From Deltaproteobacteria bacterium (GTDB taxonomy: Bacteria > Myxococcota_A > UBA9042 > DTJE01), in NCBI GenBank assembly GCA_029547805.1, contig JAKPOP010000017.1, positions 62,001-126,000 of the forward strand: a stretch of DNA of 64,000 nt, read 5' to 3'. The first letter of the stretch is position 1. Every line of letters begins with the position of its first letter. Position numbers and translations under genes: made by a program. This document shows, piece by piece, positions 18,599-30,174 of the stretch. Below the pieces are notes generated by a model. The model saw nothing but the letters and a program-made list of their open reading frames with translations, had not been told where the DNA came from and ran no database searches.

Positions 18599-20362
18599 TC
18601 AGGAAAGGACCGCCGCAGGGTCCATGCGGGCGGCTCGGGCCGCCGGCAACCAGGCCCCCACCAGGGCGAAGACCTCCGCGCAGGCGACTCCGGCCAGCAG
18701 CACTCCGGGGGAGAAGTCGAAGAGCCGGGAGACCCCCGCCAGCCCCGGGAGACCACCCATCCCCGGCAGCCGATTCACTCCCTGGGCCAGCAGCCAGGCG
18801 AGGCCGGTGCCCGCGCCCCCCCCGAAGACCCCCAGGAGGCCCGCCTCCAGGAACACCATCGCCCGGATGTCCGACAATCGCGCCCCCACGGCCCGGTAGA
18901 CCGCGATCTCCAGCCGCCTCTCCGTGAGCAGCATCAGGAACGTGTGGGTGATGTGGATGGACGAGATGACAAGCATCACGCCGCTGACCAGTCCGAAGAC
19001 CCAACTGAGGATCCGGAGGACCTGGGAGGCCTTCCGGGCCTCCTCGCTCCGAGGCGCCGGCACGAGTCCCAGCACCTTCGCATCCTCCACCGCCGCGGCC
19101 AGGTCCTCGTTCCGGGCGGTCTCCAGGATCACGCTGGTGGCCTCGGCGGCCCCCTCTCGCCCCCGCATCATCGCGTTCGCCCGAACCACCACCCCGAGCG
19201 GCACGGTGAAGCCGAAGTCCAGGGCCTTGTTGGAGAATCCCACCACGACGCACCGGCGCAGGACCCGCCGGTCCACCGGCGCATCCTCGATGAAGAAGGA
19301 CTCCCCGAAGACCATCGAGAAGGGCACCCCCAACAGGATCTCCAGCCCCGAGACCGGCTGCATGCCCATCGCCGATGCCACGACCCGGTTGTAGATCTCC
19401 AGCAGGCTCGGGGAGAGGATCACGGGAATGGGGGCCTCGCAGGTCCCCTCCACGGACCGGACCGACCCGGTGGCGCACCAGGTCCCCAGCGGACATCGCC
19501 GGGGCGACTCCCCCGCCGACGGGTTGGATGACACCACCCACCCCCGGATCACCTCCGGGTCCGACGAGAAGACCTGCTGGACGTTCTCGAGTCGGCACTC
19601 CAGGCGACGGCACGCCCGGCCCCCGGCCCCCGAGGAACAGGTCTCGCCGGGGAGGCAGTCCTCGTCGGAGCCGCAGGCCTTGCGGCATCGCCCCCGGTCA
19701 CAGACCCCTCCCTCGCCGCAGCCCTGGTCCCCGCAGGGGATGCCGCAACGACCGTCGATGCAGGCCTCCCCGGGTGGACACCCCCCGTCGTCGCGGCACA
19801 AGAGGTCCCCGCCGGGGTCCCGGAACCGGTCCCAGAAGGTCCGTCTGCCGCAGGTTCCCGCCCGGCAGGCGGCCCCGAGTCCGCAGTCCTGGTCGGTCTC
19901 GCATCGCCCCGAGAGGACCTCCGGTCCGTAGGCTTCCTGTTCCGCATGGCGGATCTCGTCCCGGACCAGGACGGGGTCGATGCCGTCGAAGAACGATTCG
20001 ACCCGGAAGTCGCGACCGAAGACCTCCCTGCCTCCCCAGAGGATCGCCTGGAACCGGCTCTTCTGCTTGGGCCAGACCCCCTGGACCCCCGGAAGCCCCC
20101 GGAGAGCCGACAGCACCGCCTCGTCGAGCCGGGAGGGGACCTCCAGTCCCAGTCCGAAGACCCGGACCATCTCCCGCTGCAGTTCGACCTGGTTCACGGG
20201 GTAGAGGCGGTTCAGGACCCGTTCCCGAATGCCCCCCGTCAAGGCCAGAAAGAAGACCAGGGAGGCGGACCCGACCACCAGTCCCACCGCGGCGAAGGCC
20301 AGGTGGGTCCGGCTGCGGGCCAGATGCCTCCCCACGATGCCCATCCGGGTCGCCAGCGTCAT
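18599..20362 (-). CDS. MacB/LolC/FtsX-like ABC transporter permease with large Cys-rich extracytoplasmic insertion
   Basis: N-terminal TM HLAFAAVGLVVGSASLVFFLAL, C-terminal FtsX-like TMs (ERRLEIAVYRAVGARLSDIRAMVFLEAGLLGVFGG); insertion with CETDQDCGLGAACRAGTCG...CRDDGGCPPGEACIDGRCG...CGEGGVCDRGRCRKACGSDEDCLPGETC. Confidence 0.88.
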   Translation of the reverse strand: MTLATRMGIVGRHLARSRTHLAFAAVGLVVGSASLVFFLALTGGIRERVLNRLYPVNQVELQREMVRVFGLGLEVPSRLDEAVLSALRGLPGVQGVWPKQKSRFQAILWGGREVFGRDFRVESFFDGIDPVLVRDEIRHAEQEAYGPEVLSGRCETDQDCGLGAACRAGTCGRRTFWDRFRDPGGDLLCRDDGGCPPGEACIDGRCGIPCGDQGCGEGGVCDRGRCRKACGSDEDCLPGETCSSGAGGRACRRLECRLENVQQVFSSDPEVIRGWVVSSNPSAGESPRRCPLGTWCATGSVRSVEGTCEAPIPVILSPSLLEIYNRVVASAMGMQPVSGLEILLGVPFSMVFGESFFIEDAPVDRRVLRRCVVVGFSNKALDFGFTVPLGVVVRANAMMRGREGAAEATSVILETARNEDLAAAVEDAKVLGLVPAPRSEEARKASQVLRILSWVFGLVSGVMLVISSIHITHTFLMLLTERRLEIAVYRAVGARLSDIRAMVFLEAGLLGVFGGGAGTGLAWLLAQGVNRLPGMGGLPGLAGVSRLFDFSPGVLLAGVACAEVFALVGAWLPAARAARMDPAAVLS

Positions 20363-21084
20363 GGCGCCTCCCGGCCCGCGGACCCGACGGGGTCTCGGGT
20401 CACGTCCCGAACCACCCGGCCCTCCCGGAGTTCCACGGTCCGTCCCAGGACCCGGCTGATGCGGTCCTCGTGGGTGGCGATGACCAGGGTGGTCCCCTCC
20501 CGATTGAGGTCCAGCAGGAGGTCCAGCACCACCAGGCCCGTCTCCGGGTCCAGGTTTCCGGTGGGCTCGTCGCACAGCAGCAGGGAGGGGCGGTTCAACA
20601 GGGCCCGGGCCACCGCCACCCGTTGCCGTTCACCCGCCGAGAGGCGCCCCGGCAGGTCCCCGGCCCGATCCCACAGTCCCACGCGTCTCAAGGCCGCCTC
20701 GGCCCGATCCGGCCCGTCCCGCAGCAGCGATCGATCCCCGAACCAGGAGGGCAGCAGCACGTTCTCCCGGACCGTCATGTGAGGCAGCAGGTGGAAGGCC
20801 TGGAAGACGAACCCCAGGTGGCGGTTCCGCAGGTCCGAGATCCCCTCGTCCCCGAGCCGTCCCAGGTCCCTTCCCTGGACCAGGACCTCCCCGGTCCAGT
20901 GCCGATCGAGCCCCCCCAGGACGTTCAGCAGGGTCGTCTTGCCGGACCCGGACCGGCCCACCACCGCGACGCCCTCCCCGGCCCGAATCACGAGGTCCAC
21001 CCCCTGGAGGGCCGGCGGCCTCTCCCCCCCCTGTCCCGGATGGACCCGGGTCAGGCCCCGGACCTGGACCACCACCTCGTTCAT
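20359..21084 (-). CDS. ABC transporter ATP-binding protein (MacB/LolD-like)
   Basis: Walker A GRSGSGKTTL; Q-loop FQAFHLLPHMTVRENV; signature LSAGERQRVAVARAL; Walker B LLLCDEPTGNLD. Confidence 0.95.
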   Translation of the reverse strand: MNEVVVQVRGLTRVHPGQGGERPPALQGVDLVIRAGEGVAVVGRSGSGKTTLLNVLGGLDRHWTGEVLVQGRDLGRLGDEGISDLRNRHLGFVFQAFHLLPHMTVRENVLLPSWFGDRSLLRDGPDRAEAALRRVGLWDRAGDLPGRLSAGERQRVAVARALLNRPSLLLCDEPTGNLDPETGLVVLDLLLDLNREGTTLVIATHEDRISRVLGRTVELREGRVVRDVTRDPVGSAGREAP

Positions 21085-22517
21085 CGTTCCGTTTCCTGCC
21101 ATCCGGTCAGTCCCATCTCGACCACGACCCTGGCCCCCTGCCGCAGGACCCGTGCCCGAACCTCCCGGATCATCGCCGCCAGGTGCCCCGGCAGACCCAG
21201 GGAGTCCCCTCGAAGCCCCCGGACCACCCGCTGCCAGTCCACCCGAAGCCACGCGACGAGCCCCCCCTCGAGGCCCAGGGGATCGTCCGGCTGGGCCTCG
21301 GCGTCCACGGGACCGGCAACCAGGCGAATCTCCCCACCCGTGCGGACGCCCCGGACCTCCCCCAGACCCGGCAGCACGAACCGGAGCAGGCTCTCGGGCG
21401 GCACCGCCCCGGCCACCCCGTCCCCGTCTCCCGCGGCGGGGGCCCCGAGGATCCCGCGTTCCTCGCCGGCCGCCTCCACGTGCCGGACCCCCAGCCGCAC
21501 CCCGACCGGGAATCGGTCCCCCCAGGAGACCGCTCCCGGCCGGGCCTCTCGAACCGACAGGCGAAGGCGCCCGTCCCAGTCCCGCCGGATCAGGTCTGCA
21601 ACCCACTGGAGCAGCCCCAGGTTCCCGGCGGCCGATCGCAGTGCCGGCATCCAGGGACCCAGGTCCAGGCCCAGGGTCGCGACCTCTCCGGAGGCGAGGG
21701 GCGGAACGCTCCCGGACGGTTCCACCGCCTCGCCGAAGGCCCCGACCAGCACCCGGATCACCGGTGCCGGGGCCCACTGGATCGCCCCCCGGACCTCCCC
21801 CACCGCCGCCCAGGCCACCTGCCCCGCGATCCCCGCAGGCCATCGGGAACGCCAGACTGCAGGAAGGAGGCGCTCCCGGGCGTCCCCGGCCATCAGGAAG
21901 ACCACCGCTGGCCTCTGGAGCCCCGTTTCCCGGGCCACCGCCTCGATCCGGGTCGGGACGGCTCCCGGGTCCCCTGCGACCGGCGGAGGCCCCTCGCAGC
22001 CCCCCTCCTCCGACAGGCAGACCCGGGCGACACCCCCTTCCACCGACGCCCAGGCCCGCCGTCGGGGGTCCTGGAGGTCCTGGTAGCCGACGCCGGACCC
22101 CGAGGCCCCTCGGGAGACCATCCCCAGGCGCGCGAGGCGCAGTCCGAGGCGTCGGCGGACCTTCCCCTCGGCCTCCACCGGCAGGGCGACCCACCACTCG
22201 CCCGCACGCCAGGCCACCCCGAAGGGGCGCTCCGGGTCCCAGCCCTCCTCTCGGGTCCGGTCCACCGATTGCAGATCAATGCCTCCCAGCGAGCGGATCC
22301 ACTCCAGCAACCCGGCCGCCTCGGGCACCCGGTCGAAGAAGGGTCCGGCCTCCTCGCGGGTCCGGACCACCGAGGGGAACGAGATCAAGACCTCGCCGTC
22401 CGCCGGCAGGAGGGTCCTGGGATCCCGGGAATCCCGCCCGCAGGCAAGGCCCGCAAGGCAGGCCAGCGCCCACCAGGGCCGAACGCGAATGCCGATGCTG
22501 GTCCCGATGCCCACCAT
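21081..22517 (-). CDS. Predicted lipoprotein, hypothetical, operonic with ABC transporter
   Basis: MVGIGTSIGIRVRPWWALACLAGLACGRDS lipobox; 4-nt overlap with the ABC ATPase gene. Confidence 0.7.
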   Translation of the reverse strand: MVGIGTSIGIRVRPWWALACLAGLACGRDSRDPRTLLPADGEVLISFPSVVRTREEAGPFFDRVPEAAGLLEWIRSLGGIDLQSVDRTREEGWDPERPFGVAWRAGEWWVALPVEAEGKVRRRLGLRLARLGMVSRGASGSGVGYQDLQDPRRRAWASVEGGVARVCLSEEGGCEGPPPVAGDPGAVPTRIEAVARETGLQRPAVVFLMAGDARERLLPAVWRSRWPAGIAGQVAWAAVGEVRGAIQWAPAPVIRVLVGAFGEAVEPSGSVPPLASGEVATLGLDLGPWMPALRSAAGNLGLLQWVADLIRRDWDGRLRLSVREARPGAVSWGDRFPVGVRLGVRHVEAAGEERGILGAPAAGDGDGVAGAVPPESLLRFVLPGLGEVRGVRTGGEIRLVAGPVDAEAQPDDPLGLEGGLVAWLRVDWQRVVRGLRGDSLGLPGHLAAMIREVRARVLRQGARVVVEMGLTGWQETER

Positions 22518-22630
22518 CCGGCCGAGGGTAGCACAGGACCTTCGTGGGGAGGTTGCCGTTCGGAATGAAACTCCCATCTTGGGGGTTGTCCGGTGGCTGG
22601 ATCCGGCTCCCTGCCGGAGAGGAGGAGACG

Positions 22631-24118
22631 ATGGTGACATGGAAGAAGGTGGCCCTGGGTTCGATGCTGGTGCTGCCGGCGGCGGTCCTCCTGTTCTGCG
22701 GGTCCGCCGGGTCCCCGGTGGCGGCGGAGAAGAACGGACGCATCTGGACCGAGGCGGGGGCGGCCCCGGCGGTGGTCCCGGCGGGCTTCTCGCCCACGGC
22801 GTCCTTCGCACCGCTGGTGAAGCGCCTGAAACCGGCCGTCGTGAACATCTCGACCACCACCGAGGTCCAGGGCCGTCGATTCCTCCGGCGGGGCCCTTCC
22901 GGGTCATCGCCCTTCGAACTGGGACCGGAGGACCTCTTCCGCCGATTCTTCGGCGACCGGTTCGAGATGTCGCCCCAGAGGCGCAGTTCCCTGGGGTCGG
23001 GCTTCATCATCAACGCCGACGGGTACATCCTGACCAACAACCACGTGGTGGACGGCGCGACCGAGATCCGGGTCCGGCTCACGGACCCCGAGCGGGAACT
23101 GACGGCCCGGGTGGTGGGAAAGGACGAGCGCTATGACCTGGCCCTGATCAAGGTGGACACGAAGGACCCCCTGCCGGTGGTGCCCCTGGGGGACTCGGAC
23201 GCCCTGGAGGTCGGGGACTGGGTCATCGCCATCGGCAGCCCCTTCGGGCTCTCCCACACGGTCACCGCGGGCATCGTCTCGGCGAAGGACCGGGTCATCG
23301 GAGCGGGGCCCTTCGACGACTTCATCCAGACCGATGCCAGCATCAACCCCGGCAACTCCGGGGGACCGCTCTTCGACTCGGCCGGCAACGTCGTGGGGAT
23401 CAACACGGCGATCCATGCCGCGGCCCAGGGCATCGGGTTCGCGGTCCCGGTGAACATGGCCAAGAAGTTCGTGCGGGACGTGCTGGAGAAGGGCCGGGTG
23501 GCCCGGGGCTGGCTTGGCGTGGGCATCCAGGAACTGACGCCCAACCTCGCCCGGAGCCTGGGCATCCCGGAGTCCCAAGGGGTCCTGGTCTCCCAGGTCT
23601 TTCCGGGAAGCCCCGCCGAGAAGGCCGGTCTCCAGCGGGGGGACGTGATCTTGTCGGTGGACGGCCGCCCGACCGACGACCCCACGACCCTCACGCGGAC
23701 CATCGGGCTGGCGGAACCCGGGCGGGAGATCACCCTCCAGGTCCGTCGGAACGGGAAGGACCGGACGCTCCGGGCGACGATCGCCGAGCGCAGCGAGGAT
23801 GGGTCGCCGTCGGAGAAGGGAGAGGGCCCGGAGGTCGGAAGCCTGGGCCTCGATCTGGCCCCCCTGACGGATCGGGAGGCGGCCCGGCTGGACCTCCCGA
23901 AGGGCCAGGGGCTCAAGGTCCGGGACGTGGACGAGGAGGGACCGGCGGCCGGCACCGGCATCCGCCCCGGGGACATCCTGCTGGAGATGAACCGCCAGCC
24001 CGTGGGCAGCCTCGAGGACGTGCAGCAGGTCCTCTCCCGGGCGTCCTCCGGTGACCAGGTGCTGCTGCTGGTCCTCCGGGGTCACAACTACTTCTACGTC
24101 GTCATCCAGAAGCCCTGA
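22631..24118 (+). CDS. degP: HtrA/DegP-family serine protease with two PDZ domains
   Basis: GSGFIINADGYILTNNHVVDGA; YDLALIKVD; TDASINPGNSGGPLFDSAGNVVGINTAI; two PDZ blocks; start MVTWKKVALGS. Confidence 0.95.
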   Translation: MVTWKKVALGSMLVLPAAVLLFCGSAGSPVAAEKNGRIWTEAGAAPAVVPAGFSPTASFAPLVKRLKPAVVNISTTTEVQGRRFLRRGPSGSSPFELGPEDLFRRFFGDRFEMSPQRRSSLGSGFIINADGYILTNNHVVDGATEIRVRLTDPERELTARVVGKDERYDLALIKVDTKDPLPVVPLGDSDALEVGDWVIAIGSPFGLSHTVTAGIVSAKDRVIGAGPFDDFIQTDASINPGNSGGPLFDSAGNVVGINTAIHAAAQGIGFAVPVNMAKKFVRDVLEKGRVARGWLGVGIQELTPNLARSLGIPESQGVLVSQVFPGSPAEKAGLQRGDVILSVDGRPTDDPTTLTRTIGLAEPGREITLQVRRNGKDRTLRATIAERSEDGSPSEKGEGPEVGSLGLDLAPLTDREAARLDLPKGQGLKVRDVDEEGPAAGTGIRPGDILLEMNRQPVGSLEDVQQVLSRASSGDQVLLLVLRGHNYFYVVIQKP

Positions 24119-24272
24119 GACGCCGGTCGGGGAGACCACAGGTCCCGGGGCGGGCGGACCGCCCGGGCCGGGCAGGAGATCGGGGCCCCGCATTGACCGG
24201 ACCCGGTTCCCATCCTAGGATCGGGCGGAACGATGCGAACCGAGGATTCGACCGGATCCGAAGGAGGATCGC

Positions 24273-25247
<975 letters not shown>

Positions 25248-25286
25248 ACGGCCCGCCGGGGTCCCGGGGGCGCCAGGACGGCGCGA

Positions 25287-26243
<957 letters not shown>

Positions 26244-26314
26244 TCCGTCCTCCCCGTCGCTGGTCGGACCCTGCCGGCCCGATTCCCTTCCTGCTCTCCG
26301 GAGCGAAACGGGCC

Positions 26315-26542
26315 CTAGCCCTTGCGAAAGGATCGTCCCATGCGGATGGGGGCCGCTTCCTCGGCCTCCTCGGAGACCCCGTATGACTGGTAGCGTTCCA
26401 GGATGAGGTCCACGCCCTGGCGGACCAGTTCCGCCATCGACAACCCGGTACGGCGCTGCGCCTCCTTGAGCCGGGCATCCTGATCCATTGTCAGGTAGAT
26501 CGTCGTCGCAACCTTCCTCACCGCCCCCCCTCGTCCGCTCAC
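26315..26542 (-). CDS. Ribbon-helix-helix domain protein
   Basis: [44 protein letters not shown]. Confidence 0.75.
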   Translation of the reverse strand: MSGRGGAVRKVATTIYLTMDQDARLKEAQRRTGLSMAELVRQGVDLILERYQSYGVSEEAEEAAPIRMGRSFRKG

Positions 26543-26608
26543 CAGCCGCGAGTCTGCCCCATCTGCCGCCTGGAAGTCAAACCCCGCGGCGAGGGCCCTT
26601 GCGGGGGA

Positions 26609-27955
26609 TCACTGCGCCAGGGACTCGATGTCCCTCCAGAGGCGTTGAACCCCGCGAATCGCCTGCAACAGCAGCGGATGGGACAGGGCCTGGGTCCAGT
26701 TCTCCACCCGCTCCTCGGGGGAGGCCTCGGGCCAGAGGGCGTCGGTCGCGACGACGATCGTCGAGAGGTCCGCCAGGGCCAGGACGCCTCGCAGCACCAG
26801 GGACCCGGGGACCCACCAGGGCAGGTCCCGGGCAATCCGCTCCCGGACCGCCAGGGCCAGCATCGGGAACCCCATCCGCCGGACCGCCAGGGCGACCCAC
26901 AACCGGTCCGGTCGCGGCCAGGGAACCGAGGGTCCGGAGCCGTCCTCCATTGCCCACGACACCATCCGGCAGGCCGTCTCCAGTTCCAGCAACCGACGGC
27001 GAACCTCCAGGGGGGCATCCACCGGGGCCTCCCGGGCCGAGCAGTCCAGCGCGTCCCCCGACTCCTCCGTGGATGGTCGCCCATCGGTTCCAGCCAGGGC
27101 CAGGACCCAGCCTTCCCCGAAGTCCCCCAGGACCCAGAAGTCCCACCCGAGCCCTCCGGGGCCGGTCCGGGCCCGCTCGAAGATCCCCAGGCCCGGGGAC
27201 CCGGGACGGACCTCCTCGAACCGGAAGTCCCCCCGGACCCGGGTGACCTCGTCGATGACCTGGTCCCACCAGAGGGCCAGGCCTTCAAAGGTGCCCATGA
27301 AGACTCCGCTGAGCAGTTCCCCCGAGGAGATCTCCCGCTCCGGCGCGAGTCCTTCGAAGGTCCACAGGTCCCGGGCCACGACCCTGCCAAAGGGTCCCAG
27401 GAACATCTCGTAGGTATAGAGGACATCCAGGACCCCGTCGCCGGTCACGTCCTGGAACGTCACGCCCCGGGGCGTCACCTCCCGGCCCAGGTACCAGCCG
27501 AAGGCCCCCTTCCGGGAGGCGGGGTCGGCTCCCTCCAACACCAGCACCCCGTGCATCGTGCCGCTGGACGGTGGGACGTACTCCGAGAACATCGAGACCT
27601 GGATGACGAGGTTCCGGGCCAGGTGCCCCGTGACCGGGGCGATGGCGGCCTCCCGGCGCACCCAGGCCTCGGACGGAATGAACTCGAGGTCCCCGCACCG
27701 CGTCGCCGAGATCCCCTCCAGGGGGCACCTCCGATGATCGGGATCCCGGAAGCCCTCGACGGAAACGTGGAAGAACTCGCCCTCGACCTGGACTTCGCCG
27801 CACGCCAGGCCGAAGTGCCTCCGAAGCAGATCCCGAGCCTGCCGGGGCGACAGTGCCACCGCCCGGGGCGCCGGCGCGGGAGGCAGTCGCTCGGCCACGG
27901 CCTGACCACCAGGAACGACCGCGATGACCCCCAGGAGCAGCAGGGCCGGTCTCAT
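26609..27955 (-). CDS. Hypothetical secreted protein
   Basis: Signal peptide MRPALLLLGVIAVVPGGQAVA; 4-nt-coupled with upstream gene; calcium-type FQDVTGDGVLDVLYTYE motif. Confidence 0.65.
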   Translation of the reverse strand: MRPALLLLGVIAVVPGGQAVAERLPPAPAPRAVALSPRQARDLLRRHFGLACGEVQVEGEFFHVSVEGFRDPDHRRCPLEGISATRCGDLEFIPSEAWVRREAAIAPVTGHLARNLVIQVSMFSEYVPPSSGTMHGVLVLEGADPASRKGAFGWYLGREVTPRGVTFQDVTGDGVLDVLYTYEMFLGPFGRVVARDLWTFEGLAPEREISSGELLSGVFMGTFEGLALWWDQVIDEVTRVRGDFRFEEVRPGSPGLGIFERARTGPGGLGWDFWVLGDFGEGWVLALAGTDGRPSTEESGDALDCSAREAPVDAPLEVRRRLLELETACRMVSWAMEDGSGPSVPWPRPDRLWVALAVRRMGFPMLALAVRERIARDLPWWVPGSLVLRGVLALADLSTIVVATDALWPEASPEERVENWTQALSHPLLLQAIRGVQRLWRDIESLAQ

Positions 27956-29949
27956 GGCGACTCCGTTCCCCAGGCCGGAAGGGTTCCCAGGGTCCCGTCG
28001 AGTCCCGCCAGCACCGCCCCGCCTGCCGGCAGGCCCACCAACGCACGAAACACCCTCCGGGTGCCGCTCTCCAGTACCTTCCAGGATCCGTCGGAACCCC
28101 GCCGGATCAGCGTCCCGGCCCAGCCGGCCGCAACCGGAATCCCGTCGTTCTCCCCCAGGGCGTACAGGAAGGTCCCGGGGTCCTCGAACACCCGCAGACA
28201 CCGGGACGGGTCGCACTCGATCACCAGGCCGAAGTCCCCCGCCGCGATCACCCGGTCCGGAGACAGCGGCCACAGGGCCCGGATCGTGGAGAAGGTGCCC
28301 GTGGGAACCACCCGGGCCCCCTCCCCCGCATCGACCTCCAGGCGCCCGTCCCCCCCCGCGACCCAGACCTGGCTGCCGACCTCGGCAACAGCCCACAGGG
28401 GCACCGGACGGGTTCCCCGCACCTCGGCCCCGGCCTCGGTCCAGCGCCAGAGGGTTCCTCCGTCGTCGGTGATCCAGGCCCCGGCATCCCCGGCTGCGAC
28501 TCCGGTCAGGTTCGCCTGCCCCACGCGCTCCAGGGCCTCCACCCGCCCTCCGTCGACCCGGATCAGGGCCCCCTGCTCCCCCACGGCCAGGGGCCAGGAC
28601 ACGGCCAGGAGGCTTCCGGGAACGGGGGCCCGCTGGGCCCAGGGCTGCTCCCCAAGCCGCCACCGCAACACCAGTCCCTGCTCCCCGACGGCGACCACCT
28701 CCCCGTCGGGTCCGGTCCCGGCACCGTAGAGCGATGTGGCAACCCCGAGGACCCGGTCCTTCCAGACCCCGTCCGTGCGATCCAGTCCCCGGGAGTCCAG
28801 ACCCGCTGCGGTCCAGGCCCAGGTGCCACCCTCCTGCCTCCGGGTCACCACCGCCCGGATCGCCAGGCGCACCCCGTCCGGCCCTGCCACCGTCTCCCGA
28901 CTCCAGCGCTTCCCGTCATAGTGGAACAGGGCCCCCCCGTCGCCGGCCGCCAGGATGTCGTCCGAGGCGGTTCCCCCGACTGCGTAGAGGTCCCGGGGCG
29001 GGTCCTCGGTCTCGTTGGTGAGGTCCAGTTTCCAGGAGACCCCATCGTGCCGGACCACCACTCCCCGGTCCCCCACCGCCACCATCCGCCCGTCTGCGGC
29101 CCGAAAGAGGGCCCGGAGCGTCACCGAGGACAGGCCGATGGTGGTCCGTTCCCAGGCGACGGTGCCCCGGGTCAGCAGCGTCCCGTAGCGGCCGACGGCC
29201 CGGACGCCCCCCTCCTGGGACGCCAGGACCCCGAAGAGGTCGTAGGTGATCCCGGTGGGGTCCTGTTGCACCTGCCCACCGGTTCCATGCAGCACCAGGC
29301 CGCCATTGCCCACTGCCCAGAACTCGTCCCCGGAGACCGCCGAGACGCCATTGAGCGGGATGCCGTCTCCCTCCCGCAGCAGGGACCAGCCCCCCCCGTC
29401 AGTCCAGCGATGAACGGCTCCCCGGGCGTCGACCGCAAAGACCGTTCCCTCCGAGACGGAGATCCCGGTCAAATCGCCGGCGCCGGGGGGGCCCGGAAAG
29501 GGCCAGAAGTCGTCACGATCGCTCCGGAATACCAGGCCGCCGCGACCGGCCAGCCAGGCCCGCCCGTCGGCGGCCGAGGCCCCCGCCAGGACCTCGCCCA
29601 GGCCGTCCAGGGCCACCAGACGCACCGCTCCCCCCGGGTCCTCGGGCAGGTCCCCGCCGACATCGGCCGGCGTCGGGTCGTCCGGGACCTCCCGGGGCCC
29701 GTCCCCGGGCCCGGAGTCCTCTCCAGCCGGATCCCCCGAGAGGCCGTCCGGAGGGGCCTCATCGGAGGTCTCCGGGACCTGGGAGTCCCGATCCCCGACG
29801 TCCTCCCGGACCCACACGTCCCCCCGGTCCCCGGCGTCCCGGACGTCCTCCGGGACCCCAGACCCGGTGCACGCGACTCCCAGGAACAGGCAGGCCGCCA
29901 GTGCCGGGAGGCCTCTGAAGGAGGGGAAGGGTTCCGCCCCTGCGGGCAC
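27952..29949 (-). CDS. Predicted lipoprotein with Asp/Pro-rich linker and beta-propeller-like repeats
   Basis: LAACLFLGVACTGSG lipobox; acidic linker EDVRDAGDRGDVWVREDVGDRD...; repeats of type WxxVGxGGxxxHxxG; start (GTG at 29949) uncertain, longer ORF start rejected. Confidence 0.7.
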   Translation of the reverse strand: MPAGAEPFPSFRGLPALAACLFLGVACTGSGVPEDVRDAGDRGDVWVREDVGDRDSQVPETSDEAPPDGLSGDPAGEDSGPGDGPREVPDDPTPADVGGDLPEDPGGAVRLVALDGLGEVLAGASAADGRAWLAGRGGLVFRSDRDDFWPFPGPPGAGDLTGISVSEGTVFAVDARGAVHRWTDGGGWSLLREGDGIPLNGVSAVSGDEFWAVGNGGLVLHGTGGQVQQDPTGITYDLFGVLASQEGGVRAVGRYGTLLTRGTVAWERTTIGLSSVTLRALFRAADGRMVAVGDRGVVVRHDGVSWKLDLTNETEDPPRDLYAVGGTASDDILAAGDGGALFHYDGKRWSRETVAGPDGVRLAIRAVVTRRQEGGTWAWTAAGLDSRGLDRTDGVWKDRVLGVATSLYGAGTGPDGEVVAVGEQGLVLRWRLGEQPWAQRAPVPGSLLAVSWPLAVGEQGALIRVDGGRVEALERVGQANLTGVAAGDAGAWITDDGGTLWRWTEAGAEVRGTRPVPLWAVAEVGSQVWVAGGDGRLEVDAGEGARVVPTGTFSTIRALWPLSPDRVIAAGDFGLVIECDPSRCLRVFEDPGTFLYALGENDGIPVAAGWAGTLIRRGSDGSWKVLESGTRRVFRALVGLPAGGAVLAGLDGTLGTLPAWGTESP

Positions 29950-30149
29950 GCGACGATTCGACCGTGGCGACGACGCCCCTTCCCCTCCCGGAACGGGACG
30001 TGCGCCATGGGGCACTCGTCCGATGCCGCTCCCCTCCCCCCTCACGGACCGGCCCTCCCTGGTGGGTCCGGACGATTGTAGGACCCGTTCTTCCCTCCGT
30101 CCATCGGACCGATCGTCATCAAGGTCAGGCGCCGGGAGACGCGAGGTTC

Positions 30150-30158
30150 TGCTACAAT
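30150..30158 (+). promoter_or_regulatory. Candidate extended -10 promoter element of greA (TGCTACAAT)
   Basis: TGC TACAAT 17-25 nt upstream of greA start; no good -35. Confidence 0.4.
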
Positions 30159-30174
30159 CGCGCGTCTCTGGGGG

